Source of the DNA: an uncultured Pelagibacteraceae bacterium
GTDB lineage: Bacteria; Pseudomonadota; Alphaproteobacteria; Pelagibacterales; Pelagibacteraceae
Assembly: GCA_902547535.1 (NCBI GenBank)
Contig: CACCOB010000001.1
Location: 248,001-312,000, forward strand
DNA length: 64,000 bases
Direction of reading: 5' to 3'
The position numbers were made by a program, and so were the translations under genes. This document shows, one piece after another, positions 37,939 through 47,314 of this stretch. The stretch's first letter is position 1. Each line of letters begins with the position of its first letter. The notes below the pieces were generated by a model that saw only the letters and a list, made by a program, of their open reading frames with translations, did not search any database and was not told where the DNA came from.

Positions 37939-40311
37939 TTACTTAATCTTAAAAGGTTTGATTACTAAAAGTAAAGATGGCAATAATGTTAAAACTGATA
38001 TCATAGCCAATAGCATTGCTAACCCAGTGAAGACACCAAAATATATAGTTGGTATAAAATTAGATAAAACCAAAATAGAAAACCCAAATACAATTGTTAT
38101 AGATGTATTTAGTATCGCCACTCCTACTGTCGAATGGCAATATTTAAGTGTTTTATTGTAATCTTTTATTTTAGTCAGTTCCTCCCTAAATCTATAAATA
38201 TAATGAATACTATTATCTACAGCAATACCAATCGTGATAGCGGCAATTGTAATTGTCATCATATCCAAAGGGATGCCAGCTAAACCAATTATTCCCAGAA
38301 TAAAAAAAGCCGCAATAAAATTAGGTATTACACCAATTAGTGAAATTTTAATATTTCTAAAAAGAATTAAAAACATAACAAATATTCCAACCATTACAAA
38401 TCCAAGTGTTAAGATTTGAGATTTAAATAAACTTTGAAGTAAATTGTTGAACAATATAAGTACACCTCCAAGTTTAAATTCATCTTTACTGATATTTAAT
38501 TTATTTTCTAAATCAAAATTAATTTGATTAATTAAATCATTTCTTCTCAATCCATCTAAAGAATCTTTTATTCTTAAACTTATTCGAGCTTCAGAATTTT
38601 TTATAGATATATATGGGTCCACTATTTCTTTTTTTATATTATCTGGAATTTTAGTATACAGAACTCCCATTTCCAAAGTTCCAAGTGGTTTATTATTATT
38701 TAATTTTGTTGCAACTTCAATTATTGATGAAAACGATAAAACTTTACCAACAGCATCAATATTATCTAAATAATTGTGAACTTGAGTTATTCTATTAATT
38801 TTATCTTTTGTAAACCAATATTTATTGTCATTTTCATCCTCATCACCCCAATCATTCTCACTATCAGTTTCTTCATCTTCATCTTTTGGAAATTTTAAAA
38901 TTACCTCTAAGGGAGTTGTTCCACCCAGCTTTTCATCTATTAACTTCATGCCTTTATAAATCTCAGTATTTTTATTAAAGTAATTGATGAAACTATTTTC
39001 AACTTCTAATCTTGAGATACCAGATATGCTTAAAAATATAATAATCACCGTTAAACTAAATATGTAGTTTTTATTTTTAATTGATAATAGTCCTAGATAT
39101 CTTGTTATTTTTGATTCCTTTTCTTCAGTTAATCGAACATTTGAGTTTTGAACAAAACTTAATAATGTAGGAAGAAGTGTGAATGTAACTGTTAATGAGG
39201 TTATCAGTCCAAAAGTCATCATCCATCCAAAGTCTATAATTGGTTTTATATCACTAAAAATTAATGACATAAAAGCACATATCGTTGTTAAGACAGTATA
39301 AAATATTGGCCAAATCATTTTTCTTGTTGTCAAAATTAAAATTTCAAATTTTTTCTTTTCTGGAAACTGCTTATTCAATTGTAAAAATCTAGTACTCATG
39401 TGAATATTCATTGCCATTGTAAGAATTAACATTAAAGCGATAAAGTTTGATGAAATTACTGTAACTTTCCACCCAACCAAACCCAGAAAACCTGTCATAA
39501 ATACAACTGAAAAGAAACAGCTACTGATCGGAATCATTATCCAAATTATATTTCTGAATACATACCAAAGTGTTAAGATTATAAAAAGTAATACCCCAAT
39601 TCCAAATGTAACAATGTCATTTTTAATAAAAGTCATCATGTCATCTGCTATCATTGGAATACCCCCAAGATAAATCTGTGTATTTTGATTATGATTTTTT
39701 ATGACTTCTCTAATTTCTAAAATATTTCGATGTCGCTCTTTTTTAATTTTATCTTTATAATCCTCTAATTCTTTATCGGTCTTTATCTCTTTATCTGTCT
39801 TATTTGGTTTTATATATATAATGATACCACTTGTTTTTCCGTCCTCGCTAATCACAAAATTTTTAAATACTGGACTATTTAAGATTTCATTAAATCCACG
39901 TTCTTTATCTATATTCTTACTTGTTAAAGTTTTAAAATTTTGAATACGTTCAATTAAACTATCATCTGTTGCTTCTAATAAAGGAATATCTAAAAGTGTA
40001 ATAACATTATAAACCCAGTTTAATGATTTTAACTCATTTTTTAATTTAGAAAGATTTTTAATTGAGTCCTGTGAATTCATTTTACTTTTTGGGGAGTAGG
40101 TGAGTACTAGAAATTCTTTAGCACCGTATCTATCATTTATCTCGTTTAAATATTCAAGATCTGGGTCATTTTCTAGTAATAACGTTTCTGAACTCGCGTC
40201 TAACCTGAAGTCTTTAGAAAAGTAAAAAGCAATAAATAAAATAAGCAACAGTATAGAGAAAATTAACCTAGGTTTTTCTAAAACATTTTTTTGATAAAAA
40301 TTAGCTAACAT
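37939..40311 (-). CDS. RND/MMPL superfamily exporter-like protein
   Basis: 790 aa, two TM bundles with large periplasmic domains; GGIPMIADDMMTFIKNDIVTFGIGVLLFIIL, ITIAAITIGIAVDNSIHYIYRFREE. Confidence 0.88.
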   Translation of the reverse strand: MLANFYQKNVLEKPRLIFSILLLILFIAFYFSKDFRLDASSETLLLENDPDLEYLNEINDRYGAKEFLVLTYSPKSKMNSQDSIKNLSKLKNELKSLNWVYNVITLLDIPLLEATDDSLIERIQNFKTLTSKNIDKERGFNEILNSPVFKNFVISEDGKTSGIIIYIKPNKTDKEIKTDKELEDYKDKIKKERHRNILEIREVIKNHNQNTQIYLGGIPMIADDMMTFIKNDIVTFGIGVLLFIILTLWYVFRNIIWIMIPISSCFFSVVFMTGFLGLVGWKVTVISSNFIALMLILTMAMNIHMSTRFLQLNKQFPEKKKFEILILTTRKMIWPIFYTVLTTICAFMSLIFSDIKPIIDFGWMMTFGLITSLTVTFTLLPTLLSFVQNSNVRLTEEKESKITRYLGLLSIKNKNYIFSLTVIIIFLSISGISRLEVENSFINYFNKNTEIYKGMKLIDEKLGGTTPLEVILKFPKDEDEETDSENDWGDEDENDNKYWFTKDKINRITQVHNYLDNIDAVGKVLSFSSIIEVATKLNNNKPLGTLEMGVLYTKIPDNIKKEIVDPYISIKNSEARISLRIKDSLDGLRRNDLINQINFDLENKLNISKDEFKLGGVLILFNNLLQSLFKSQILTLGFVMVGIFVMFLILFRNIKISLIGVIPNFIAAFFILGIIGLAGIPLDMMTITIAAITIGIAVDNSIHYIYRFREELTKIKDYNKTLKYCHSTVGVAILNTSITIVFGFSILVLSNFIPTIYFGVFTGLAMLLAMISVLTLLPSLLLVIKPFKIK

Positions 40312-40336
40312 TGGATATTAGCTTTTATAATTTAAA

Positions 40337-41752
40337 TTAATTATTTTGAATATCTTTAAATTTTGTAAACATTTCCTCAAATTCAAGCATTATAGTGCCT
40401 GTTGGACCATGCCTTTGCTTAAGTATTAGAAGTTCAGCTAAATGTGAAATTTCATTCATTTTTGCCTGCCATTCAGCATGTTCAACAGTCGCAGGTCTTG
40501 GTTCTTTATTTTTTAAATAATATGATTCTCTAAAAACAAACATTACAACATCAGCGTCTTGCTCTATTGAGCCAGACTCTCTTAGATCTGAAAGTAAAGG
40601 TTTTTTGTCATCTCTTTGCTCAACAGCCCTTGATAGTTGTGAAAGAGCCAATACAGGAACTGATAATTCTTTGGCAAGCGCTTTTAAACCTTGAGTGATC
40701 TCTGAAATTTCCTGAACACGTCCATCTTTAATATTTGTGCCTTTCATTAACTGAATATAGTCAATAACAATAAGATCTAACCCATGTATTCTTTTTATTC
40801 TTCTAGCTCTATTGCTTAAAGCTGCAATTGATATTGCTGGTGTTTCATCAATATATAATGGCAGTTCAGCAATATTTTTTGAAGTATCTATAAATTTATC
40901 AAATTGCTCCTCAGATATTTTCCCTCTTCTAATATCGTTAGATTTAATCCTTGATTGCTCTGCAAGTATTCTTGTTGACAGTTGTTCAGATGACATTTCC
41001 AATGAAAAGAAAGCTACACATGATTTCTCTCCCTTATCTTGAATATTTTTAGCTGCATGAAACGCAATATTTGTTGCTAATGCTGTTTTACCCATAGAAG
41101 GTCTTCCTGCAATAATTATCAAATCTGATTTATGCATACCTCCCAATCTGTCATCTAAATCTCTAAAACCAGAAGGAACACCAACAATTCCCTCTTCATT
41201 TTTATATGCATTAGAAGCCATTTCAATTGTTTGTCTTACAGCTTCATCAAATTTTACAATTGAGGAATTAAATGATCCTTTTTCAGCTAGATCAAAAAGC
41301 GATTTTTCAAAACTTTGAATAATTTGTTGTCCATCATTCTCAAGATCATTAAGTTTAGCAATATCAACGATGTTATCAGAAATTTTTATAAGTTCTCTTT
41401 TTACATACAAATCATAAATTATTTTGGAATATTCAATACTCTGTCTTGAAGATGTTGAAAATTTAGTAATTTTAACAAGATATTCAGGAATATTAAGCTC
41501 ATCTTTTTCGTTTTCAAAATGATTTTTTAAAGTAATTGGGTTAGCAAGCATACCCTTATAAATTAAGCTCTCAATTGCATTAAAGATTTTTTGATGCATT
41601 GGATCATAAAAATTTTTACTAGAAATTATCAAGCTAATTTCGTCGAATATTTCATTAGACAACAAAATGGAGCCAATAATTGATTGTTCGGCTTCTATAT
41701 TATTAGGCAGTTCATCTAGTTTGTTTTTAACTATGTTTAAAGATTTTGACAC
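40337..41752 (-). CDS. dnaB: Replicative DNA helicase
   Basis: PNNIEAEQSIIGSILL, LIIIAGRPSMGKTALATNIA, LIVIDYIQLMKG, SDLRESGSIEQDADVVMFVFRE. Confidence 0.97.
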   Translation of the reverse strand: MSKSLNIVKNKLDELPNNIEAEQSIIGSILLSNEIFDEISLIISSKNFYDPMHQKIFNAIESLIYKGMLANPITLKNHFENEKDELNIPEYLVKITKFSTSSRQSIEYSKIIYDLYVKRELIKISDNIVDIAKLNDLENDGQQIIQSFEKSLFDLAEKGSFNSSIVKFDEAVRQTIEMASNAYKNEEGIVGVPSGFRDLDDRLGGMHKSDLIIIAGRPSMGKTALATNIAFHAAKNIQDKGEKSCVAFFSLEMSSEQLSTRILAEQSRIKSNDIRRGKISEEQFDKFIDTSKNIAELPLYIDETPAISIAALSNRARRIKRIHGLDLIVIDYIQLMKGTNIKDGRVQEISEITQGLKALAKELSVPVLALSQLSRAVEQRDDKKPLLSDLRESGSIEQDADVVMFVFRESYYLKNKEPRPATVEHAEWQAKMNEISHLAELLILKQRHGPTGTIMLEFEEMFTKFKDIQNN

Positions 41753-41819
41753 AACCTATGTTTATAAGACCGAATTATAAATTCAAACATTTAATACTCT
41801 TGGGGAAAATTGTGTATAA

Positions 41820-42278
41820 TTATTTTACTTCTTGCTGAGCAACAGTTTTAATTACAATCTGAGTTTGAACCTCAGGATGGAGATTAATTAAAACATCAAA
41901 GTTACCAATAGATTTTATTTCTTTTGAAGGTTGTATTAAAGATGGATTAATTTTTACTTGATCAACATCTTCTAAAATTTTTGAAATTTCTGTTGGTTTA
42001 ACAGATCCATAAAGTTCTTGATTCTCAGTACTTAATTTATGAACTACATATTCTTTATTTTTAATTTTATCATGTATTATTTTAGCTTCTTTTTTTTTGT
42101 CTTGATCTTTTTTACCTAAATCATTTTTAATTTTTTCTACTTCTTTGATATTTTCTTTTGAAGCAAATAAAGCTTTTTTCTTTGATATAAGATAATTTCT
42201 AGCAAATCCTCTTTTGACATCAATTATTTCTCCAATTGATCCAACTTTTCTTACATTTTCTAACAAAATAACTTTCAT
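41820..42278 (-). CDS. rplI: 50S ribosomal protein L9
   Basis: MKVILLENVRKVGSIGEIIDVKRGFARNYLISKKKALFAS. Confidence 0.96.
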   Translation of the reverse strand: MKVILLENVRKVGSIGEIIDVKRGFARNYLISKKKALFASKENIKEVEKIKNDLGKKDQDKKKEAKIIHDKIKNKEYVVHKLSTENQELYGSVKPTEISKILEDVDQVKINPSLIQPSKEIKSIGNFDVLINLHPEVQTQIVIKTVAQQEVK

Positions 42279-42279
42279 A

Positions 42280-42549
42280 CTATAATAATGCCAAATTTCT
42301 TGCTCTTTTGATTGATAACGATAATTCTCTTTGTTTTTTTTGACTTACGGAAGTAATTCTTGAAGGTAAAATTTTCCCATTTTCTGAAGTATATTTCTTT
42401 AATAATTTTATATTTTTATAATCTACAACAGGGGCACCTTTACCAGAAAGAGGACATTTTTTTTTAAATTTATATTTTTGATTCTGAAAAATACTAAGTT
42501 TAGCAAAATTACTTTGTTTAGGTTTTTTTTTATTATTTCTTTTTTTCAT
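42280..42549 (-). CDS. rpsR: 30S ribosomal protein S18
   Basis: [48 protein letters not shown]. Confidence 0.96.
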   Translation of the reverse strand: MKKRNNKKKPKQSNFAKLSIFQNQKYKFKKKCPLSGKGAPVVDYKNIKLLKKYTSENGKILPSRITSVSQKKQRELSLSIKRARNLALL

Positions 42550-42556
42550 TTTTTAA

Positions 42557-42901
42557 TTATTTTTTTAAATCTTCTTTGTTGTCGTTGTTTTTAAAATAAT
42601 CTGTATCCAAATCAAATTTTTTAACTTTCACAGTTAAATATCTCAGTAAATTTTTGTCAATTTTTTCATTTTTTTCAAGTTCTGCTATTATCTTCCCATC
42701 AGCCTTAATCTTAAAATGAATGTAATTACCTTTTTTATTTTTTTTTATTAAGTAAGACATATTCATTAAACCCCAATTTTCGATCTTAACAATATCTCCT
42801 TCAAACTTTTCAACAATTTTGGAATATTTTTCCTCAATTTGTTTAATTTGGGTAGGACTAACGTCCTGTCTAGCAATTATAGTGTGCTCATATAAGTTCA
42901 T
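42557..42901 (-). CDS. rpsF: 30S ribosomal protein S6
   Basis: MNLYEHTIIARQDVSPTQIKQIEEKYSKIVEKFEGDIVKIENWGLMNMSYLIKKNKKGNY. Confidence 0.96.
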   Translation of the reverse strand: MNLYEHTIIARQDVSPTQIKQIEEKYSKIVEKFEGDIVKIENWGLMNMSYLIKKNKKGNYIHFKIKADGKIIAELEKNEKIDKNLLRYLTVKVKKFDLDTDYFKNNDNKEDLKK

Positions 42902-42932
42902 AATAATTCTTTCAAAAAAGAGAGGATATACT

Positions 42933-42940
42933 ATTATAAT
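42933..42940. promoter_or_regulatory. Palindromic -10-like element ATTATAAT between divergent rpsF and fabD
   Basis: attataat reads TATAAT on both strands within the 84-bp divergent intergenic region. Confidence 0.5.
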
Positions 42941-42985
42941 TTTTTAATTACAATATAAAAAACAAGATTTTTACTAATATTTTCT

Positions 42986-43906
42986 ATGTTTTCTGTTTTA
43001 TTTCCCGGTCAAGGTTCGCAGTCTATAGGAATGATTAAAGAACTTTATGATAACTTTAGTTATATAAAAGATATTTTTAATCAAGCAGACGATGTTCTTA
43101 ATTTACCATTAAGTAAAATGATATTTGAGGGCCCAAAAGACAAACTTGATGAAACAGAGAATACACAACCAGCAATTTTTACAGTTAGCTATGCAATTTT
43201 TAAATTAATTAAAAATGAGACATCCTTTGAATTAAACAAGGCTAAATATTTTGCTGGTCATTCATTAGGAGAATATTCAGCTTTAGCTTGTTCTGAGGCT
43301 ATAAAGTTTGATGAGACAGTTAAACTTTTAAAAATTAGAGGTAAAGCTATGCAAAATGCTGTTCCTAAAAATGAAGGAGGAATGGTAGCAATACTGGGTC
43401 AAAAAATAGAAAAAATTAATGAAATACTTTATAGCAATAAAAGTAAATTTAATTGTTTTTTAGCTAATGATAATTCTATAGGTCAAGTTGTTATAAGTGG
43501 TAAATTAAAAGATCTTGATCAAATGATTATTGAATTAAAAAGACTAAATATAAAAAATATAAAATTACCAGTTTCAGCACCATTTCATTGTATTTTGATG
43601 AATCCGGCAACAAAAATTATGGAAAAGGAAATTACAAAGATAAAATTTTCTAAACCAAGAAATAAAATAGTCTCTAATGTAACAGGAGAGTCATCAGATG
43701 ATCCAATTAAAATTCAAAATCTTTTAATACAACAAATTGAGAAGCCTGTGCTTTGGAGAGAAAGTATTTTAAACATGATAAATGAGGGAAATCAAAAATT
43801 TATTGAGATTGGCCCTGGTAAAGTTTTATCTGGTCTTGTAAAAAGAATTGATAGTAATGCCAAGATAATTCAAGTAAATAATATAAGTGATTTAAAAAAT
43901 TTATGA
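42986..43906 (+). CDS. fabD: Malonyl-CoA-ACP transacylase
   Basis: FSVLFPGQGSQSIGM, FAGHSLGEYSAL, VSAPFHCILM, FIEIGPGKVLSGLVKRI. Confidence 0.96.
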   Translation: MFSVLFPGQGSQSIGMIKELYDNFSYIKDIFNQADDVLNLPLSKMIFEGPKDKLDETENTQPAIFTVSYAIFKLIKNETSFELNKAKYFAGHSLGEYSALACSEAIKFDETVKLLKIRGKAMQNAVPKNEGGMVAILGQKIEKINEILYSNKSKFNCFLANDNSIGQVVISGKLKDLDQMIIELKRLNIKNIKLPVSAPFHCILMNPATKIMEKEITKIKFSKPRNKIVSNVTGESSDDPIKIQNLLIQQIEKPVLWRESILNMINEGNQKFIEIGPGKVLSGLVKRIDSNAKIIQVNNISDLKNL

Positions 43907-44640
43907 TAAATTTAAAAAATTTAAATATAATTTTAACTGGTGCTACCGGTGTAATAGGAAACTCAATAGTCGATAAACTAATTTCAGCTGGATCAAATAT
44001 TCTAGCTACAGGAAGTAATGAGGAAAAACTAAAAAAAATTAAAGAAAATTATAAAAACATTAATGTTTTAAAGTTTGATATCTCCGATCACGATGGAATT
44101 AATAATTTTGTTGAGAATTGTAGTAAAATTTTAAATAATAAAATTGATGTATTAATTAATAATGCTGGAATAACCCAAGATAATTTATCTATCAGAATGA
44201 AAGATGAGGAATGGAAAAGAGTAATTGATATTAATCTTTCTTCAACATTTTTGATTACTAAAAATGTTATTAAAAAAATGTTAAGATCTAAAAATGGTAA
44301 AATTATAAACATAACTTCAGTAGTGGGACACACAGGAAATATTGGACAAGCAAATTATGCAGCTTCAAAAGCTGGAATTATTGCAATGTCAAAAAGTCTT
44401 GCTATAGAATATGGAAAAAAAAATATAAAGGTGAATTGTGTTTCACCAGGATTTATCATATCAAATATGACTGATCAAATTAGTGAGGAACATACAGATT
44501 TATTAAAATCTAGAATTTCTCTCAATAAATTTGGAAAACCAGAGGATGTGGCAAATACAATTGCATTTTTGAGTTCAAATCTCTCAGAATATATTACAGG
44601 AGAAACTATACATGTTAATGGCGGCATGTATTTTAGTTGA
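43903..44640 (+). CDS. fabG: 3-oxoacyl-ACP reductase
   Basis: NIILTGATGVIGNSIVDKL, NNAGITQDNLSIRMKDEEW, GQANYAASKAGIIAMSKSLA, GETIHVNGGMYF. Confidence 0.95.
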   Translation: MINLKNLNIILTGATGVIGNSIVDKLISAGSNILATGSNEEKLKKIKENYKNINVLKFDISDHDGINNFVENCSKILNNKIDVLINNAGITQDNLSIRMKDEEWKRVIDINLSSTFLITKNVIKKMLRSKNGKIINITSVVGHTGNIGQANYAASKAGIIAMSKSLAIEYGKKNIKVNCVSPGFIISNMTDQISEEHTDLLKSRISLNKFGKPEDVANTIAFLSSNLSEYITGETIHVNGGMYFS

Positions 44641-44664
44641 CAAAATAGATAAAATATCTATTAA
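44637..44664 (+). promoter_or_regulatory. Candidate acpP promoter: TTGACA-N16-TATTAA, -35 overlapping the fabG stop codon
   Basis: TTGACA at 44637-44642, TATTAA at 44659-44664; acpP ATG at 44688. Confidence 0.5.
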
Positions 44665-44687
44665 CAAAAATAACCAAAAGGAACAAA

Positions 44688-44927
44688 ATGTCTGATGATA
44701 TTTCAAATAAAGTAAAAAAAATAGTTGCTGATCATCTAGGAATAGAGGAATCTAAAGTCACTGAGGAATCTAGTTTTATCGATGATTTGGGTGCAGATAG
44801 TTTAGATACAGTAGAGCTAGTTATGGCTTTTGAAGAAGAGTTTGGATCTGAAATCTCCGACAGTGATGCTGAAAAAATTTTAACTGTAGGCGATGCAGTA
44901 AAATTTATCGAGAATAAAGCAAACTAA
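44688..44927 (+). CDS. acpP: Acyl carrier protein
   Basis: [45 protein letters not shown]. Confidence 0.98.
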   Translation: MSDDISNKVKKIVADHLGIEESKVTEESSFIDDLGADSLDTVELVMAFEEEFGSEISDSDAEKILTVGDAVKFIENKAN

Positions 44928-44939
44928 TTTTTTTCAAAA

Positions 44940-45575
44940 ATGGCCGAAAAAAAAGTAGGAGTGATTGTAATATTATCTTCTCCTTCAGGCGCAGGTAAAA
45001 CAACTCTCGTAAAAAAAATATCATTAAGAAATAATTATAAAATATCCGTTTCACATACAACAAGAAAACCTAGAATTAATGAGAGAAATGGTAGAGATTA
45101 TTTTTTTGTTAATCATCATGAGTTCAAAAAATTAATCAAAAATAAAAAATTTTTAGAGTATGCAAAGGTATTTAAAAATTATTATGGCTCACTTAAAGAA
45201 ACAGTTATAAAAAAAATCAAAAAAGGAGAAAATGTTATTTTTGATATTGATTGGCAAGGAACACAGCAAATTAAAAAAAAAAGATTAAACTATAAAATAA
45301 TAACTATCTTTATTTTGCCACCTTCTAAAAAAGAACTATACAAACGACTGCTTAAAAGAGATCAAAAAGATAAAAAAAATGTGAACGAAAGAATGAAGCA
45401 ATTTAAAGAGGATGTTAAGCATTGGAAAGATTATGATTTTACAGTAATAAACGATAAGATAGAAAAATGTTATAAGCTAATAATAAATTATATTAATCTT
45501 CAAAAAAAACAAAAACAAACTTTAAAATACAACAAAGCATTGATAAAAAAACATATCAGCTTATTAATTGATTGA
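44940..45575 (+). CDS. gmk: Guanylate kinase
   Basis: VIVILSSPSGAGKTTLVKKI, SHTTRKPRINERNGRDYFFV, NVIFDIDWQGTQQIK. Confidence 0.96.
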   Translation: MAEKKVGVIVILSSPSGAGKTTLVKKISLRNNYKISVSHTTRKPRINERNGRDYFFVNHHEFKKLIKNKKFLEYAKVFKNYYGSLKETVIKKIKKGENVIFDIDWQGTQQIKKKRLNYKIITIFILPPSKKELYKRLLKRDQKDKKNVNERMKQFKEDVKHWKDYDFTVINDKIEKCYKLIINYINLQKKQKQTLKYNKALIKKHISLLID

Positions 45576-46355
45576 TTTTTCGTAAAACTCACAAATTTTA
45601 TAATAAGTATAATGATCTAAATTTTGTGGTCTTAATTTCAAGTCAATAGATAACTCTTGAGCCACTTCCTCAAAATTTTTAAATAAAATTTTAAGAGGCT
45701 TTTTGATCATTTTTCTTTTTTGAGAAAAAAAAATATTAGTTATATGTTCTAAGTTTTTTGGATCTCTCAATTGAAAAAATTTTTTTTTTGGAATAAAGGT
45801 TAACAATGTACTTTTTACTTTTGGTGGTGGATCAAAACTATCTGGTTCAATATCTAAAATTTTATGAATTTTCATTCTCCAATTAGATAAAATAGATAAT
45901 CTACCATAATTTTTTGTATTAGATTCTGCTAATATGCGATCAGCAACTTCTTTCTGAAACATTAAAATTAATAATTTACAAAATTTATCTAATTCTTTTA
46001 ATTTTATCCATTTTGCTAATATTTGGGTTGATATATTATATGGAAGATTACCAAATATTATTGAATTTTCTCTATAATATTTTTCATAAGAAAATTTCAT
46101 CATATCTTCATTAAAAATTTTTATTTTATTCCTAAATTTTTCATCTAAAATTTTTACAAGGCTATCGTCCTTTTCAATCACTATTAATTCTTTAGGTTTT
46201 TTTTCTAATATTTTTTCTGTTAAAGCTCCTTTACCTGGACCAACCTCAATAACAGAAACCTTATTATTAATATTTCCATTTTCTACAATTAGGTTAATGA
46301 TTTTTTTATCTGTTAGAAAGTTCTGCCCCAAACTTTTCTTTGCAATGATTTTCAT
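45564..46355 (-). CDS. rsmA: 16S rRNA (adenine1518-N6/adenine1519-N6) dimethyltransferase
   Basis: KKSLGQNFLTDKKII, VIEVGPGKGALTEKIL, IIFGNLPYNISTQIL. Confidence 0.96.
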   Translation of the reverse strand: MKIIAKKSLGQNFLTDKKIINLIVENGNINNKVSVIEVGPGKGALTEKILEKKPKELIVIEKDDSLVKILDEKFRNKIKIFNEDMMKFSYEKYYRENSIIFGNLPYNISTQILAKWIKLKELDKFCKLLILMFQKEVADRILAESNTKNYGRLSILSNWRMKIHKILDIEPDSFDPPPKVKSTLLTFIPKKKFFQLRDPKNLEHITNIFFSQKRKMIKKPLKILFKNFEEVAQELSIDLKLRPQNLDHYTYYKICEFYEKSIN

Positions 46356-47314
46356 CTTAATTTGTTAAGAAATTTCAAAGCATAATTTATTGACGACGGA
46401 TCGGATTTATTTTTACCAATCATTTCATGGTTTGGGCCATGATCAGGTGTAATCTTTACAAAAGGTAAACCAATAGTGATATTAATCGCATTAAATTTAA
46501 ACAAAGTCTTAATTGGAGTTAAAACTTGGTCGTGATACATTCCAATAACTACGTCGAAATTATTAATATTTTTTTTCAAAAAAAAAGAATCTGCAGAATA
46601 AGGTCCAGATATAGTAATATTTTTTTTATTTAAATATTTTATAGCTGGTATAATTTCTTTCTTTTCCTCACTTATTTTATCATTTGTTTCACAATGGGGA
46701 TTAAGACCTAATACTGCAATTTTGGGAAACTTCCCTAATTTAAATTTATAAAAATTATTTATTTTATTAACAGAATTAATAATTTTTTCCCTTTTGATAA
46801 AATTTGCAACTTTTTTAATTGGAACATGCGTAGTGAGAGGTGAAACTGAAAGATGTTCATTATAAATTAACATAACAGGGTCTTTAGAATTTGTTTTTTT
46901 TGCCACATATTCTGTAATACCTGGAAATTTTTTATCCAAAAAATGTTTTTTAGATACTGGTCCATTGATAATAGCCATAGATTTATCTTTTTGTGCTAAT
47001 TTTAAACCAAATTTAAAACACTCTTCTATGTAACTGTTTGATCTATTTGAGATTTTAGAGAATGCTGTTTTAAATTTATATTCTACGTTAATAATATTTA
47101 TAATGCTTTTTTGAGCCTGTTTAATCTCATAAATTTCATTTAATAAAATTTTGTATTTAAGTGCTTTCATCTGGGCTCTAAAAAGTTCTATATTCCCTAC
47201 TAGAACTATATTTGTTCTTTTATTTTGTTTAATTTTTTTAAAATTTTTAAATAAAATTTCAGAAAATGTACTATTTGGTTCACCTAAAATAATCAAAATA
47301 GTTTTAATATTCAT
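46352..47314 (-). CDS. pdxA: 4-hydroxythreonine-4-phosphate dehydrogenase
   Basis: AIINGPVSKKHF, LGLNPHCETNDKISEEKKEI, ISGPYSADSFF, GMYHDQVLTPIKTLF, ITPDHGPNHEMIGKNKSDPSS. Confidence 0.92.
   Translation of the reverse strand: MNIKTILIILGEPNSTFSEILFKNFKKIKQNKRTNIVLVGNIELFRAQMKALKYKILLNEIYEIKQAQKSIINIINVEYKFKTAFSKISNRSNSYIEECFKFGLKLAQKDKSMAIINGPVSKKHFLDKKFPGITEYVAKKTNSKDPVMLIYNEHLSVSPLTTHVPIKKVANFIKREKIINSVNKINNFYKFKLGKFPKIAVLGLNPHCETNDKISEEKKEIIPAIKYLNKKNITISGPYSADSFFLKKNINNFDVVIGMYHDQVLTPIKTLFKFNAINITIGLPFVKITPDHGPNHEMIGKNKSDPSSINYALKFLNKLR

Noticed and set aside
41753-41819. Terminator between rplI and dnaB
   Set aside because: No convincing stem followed by T tract on the coding strand; likely just a spacer with a promoter.
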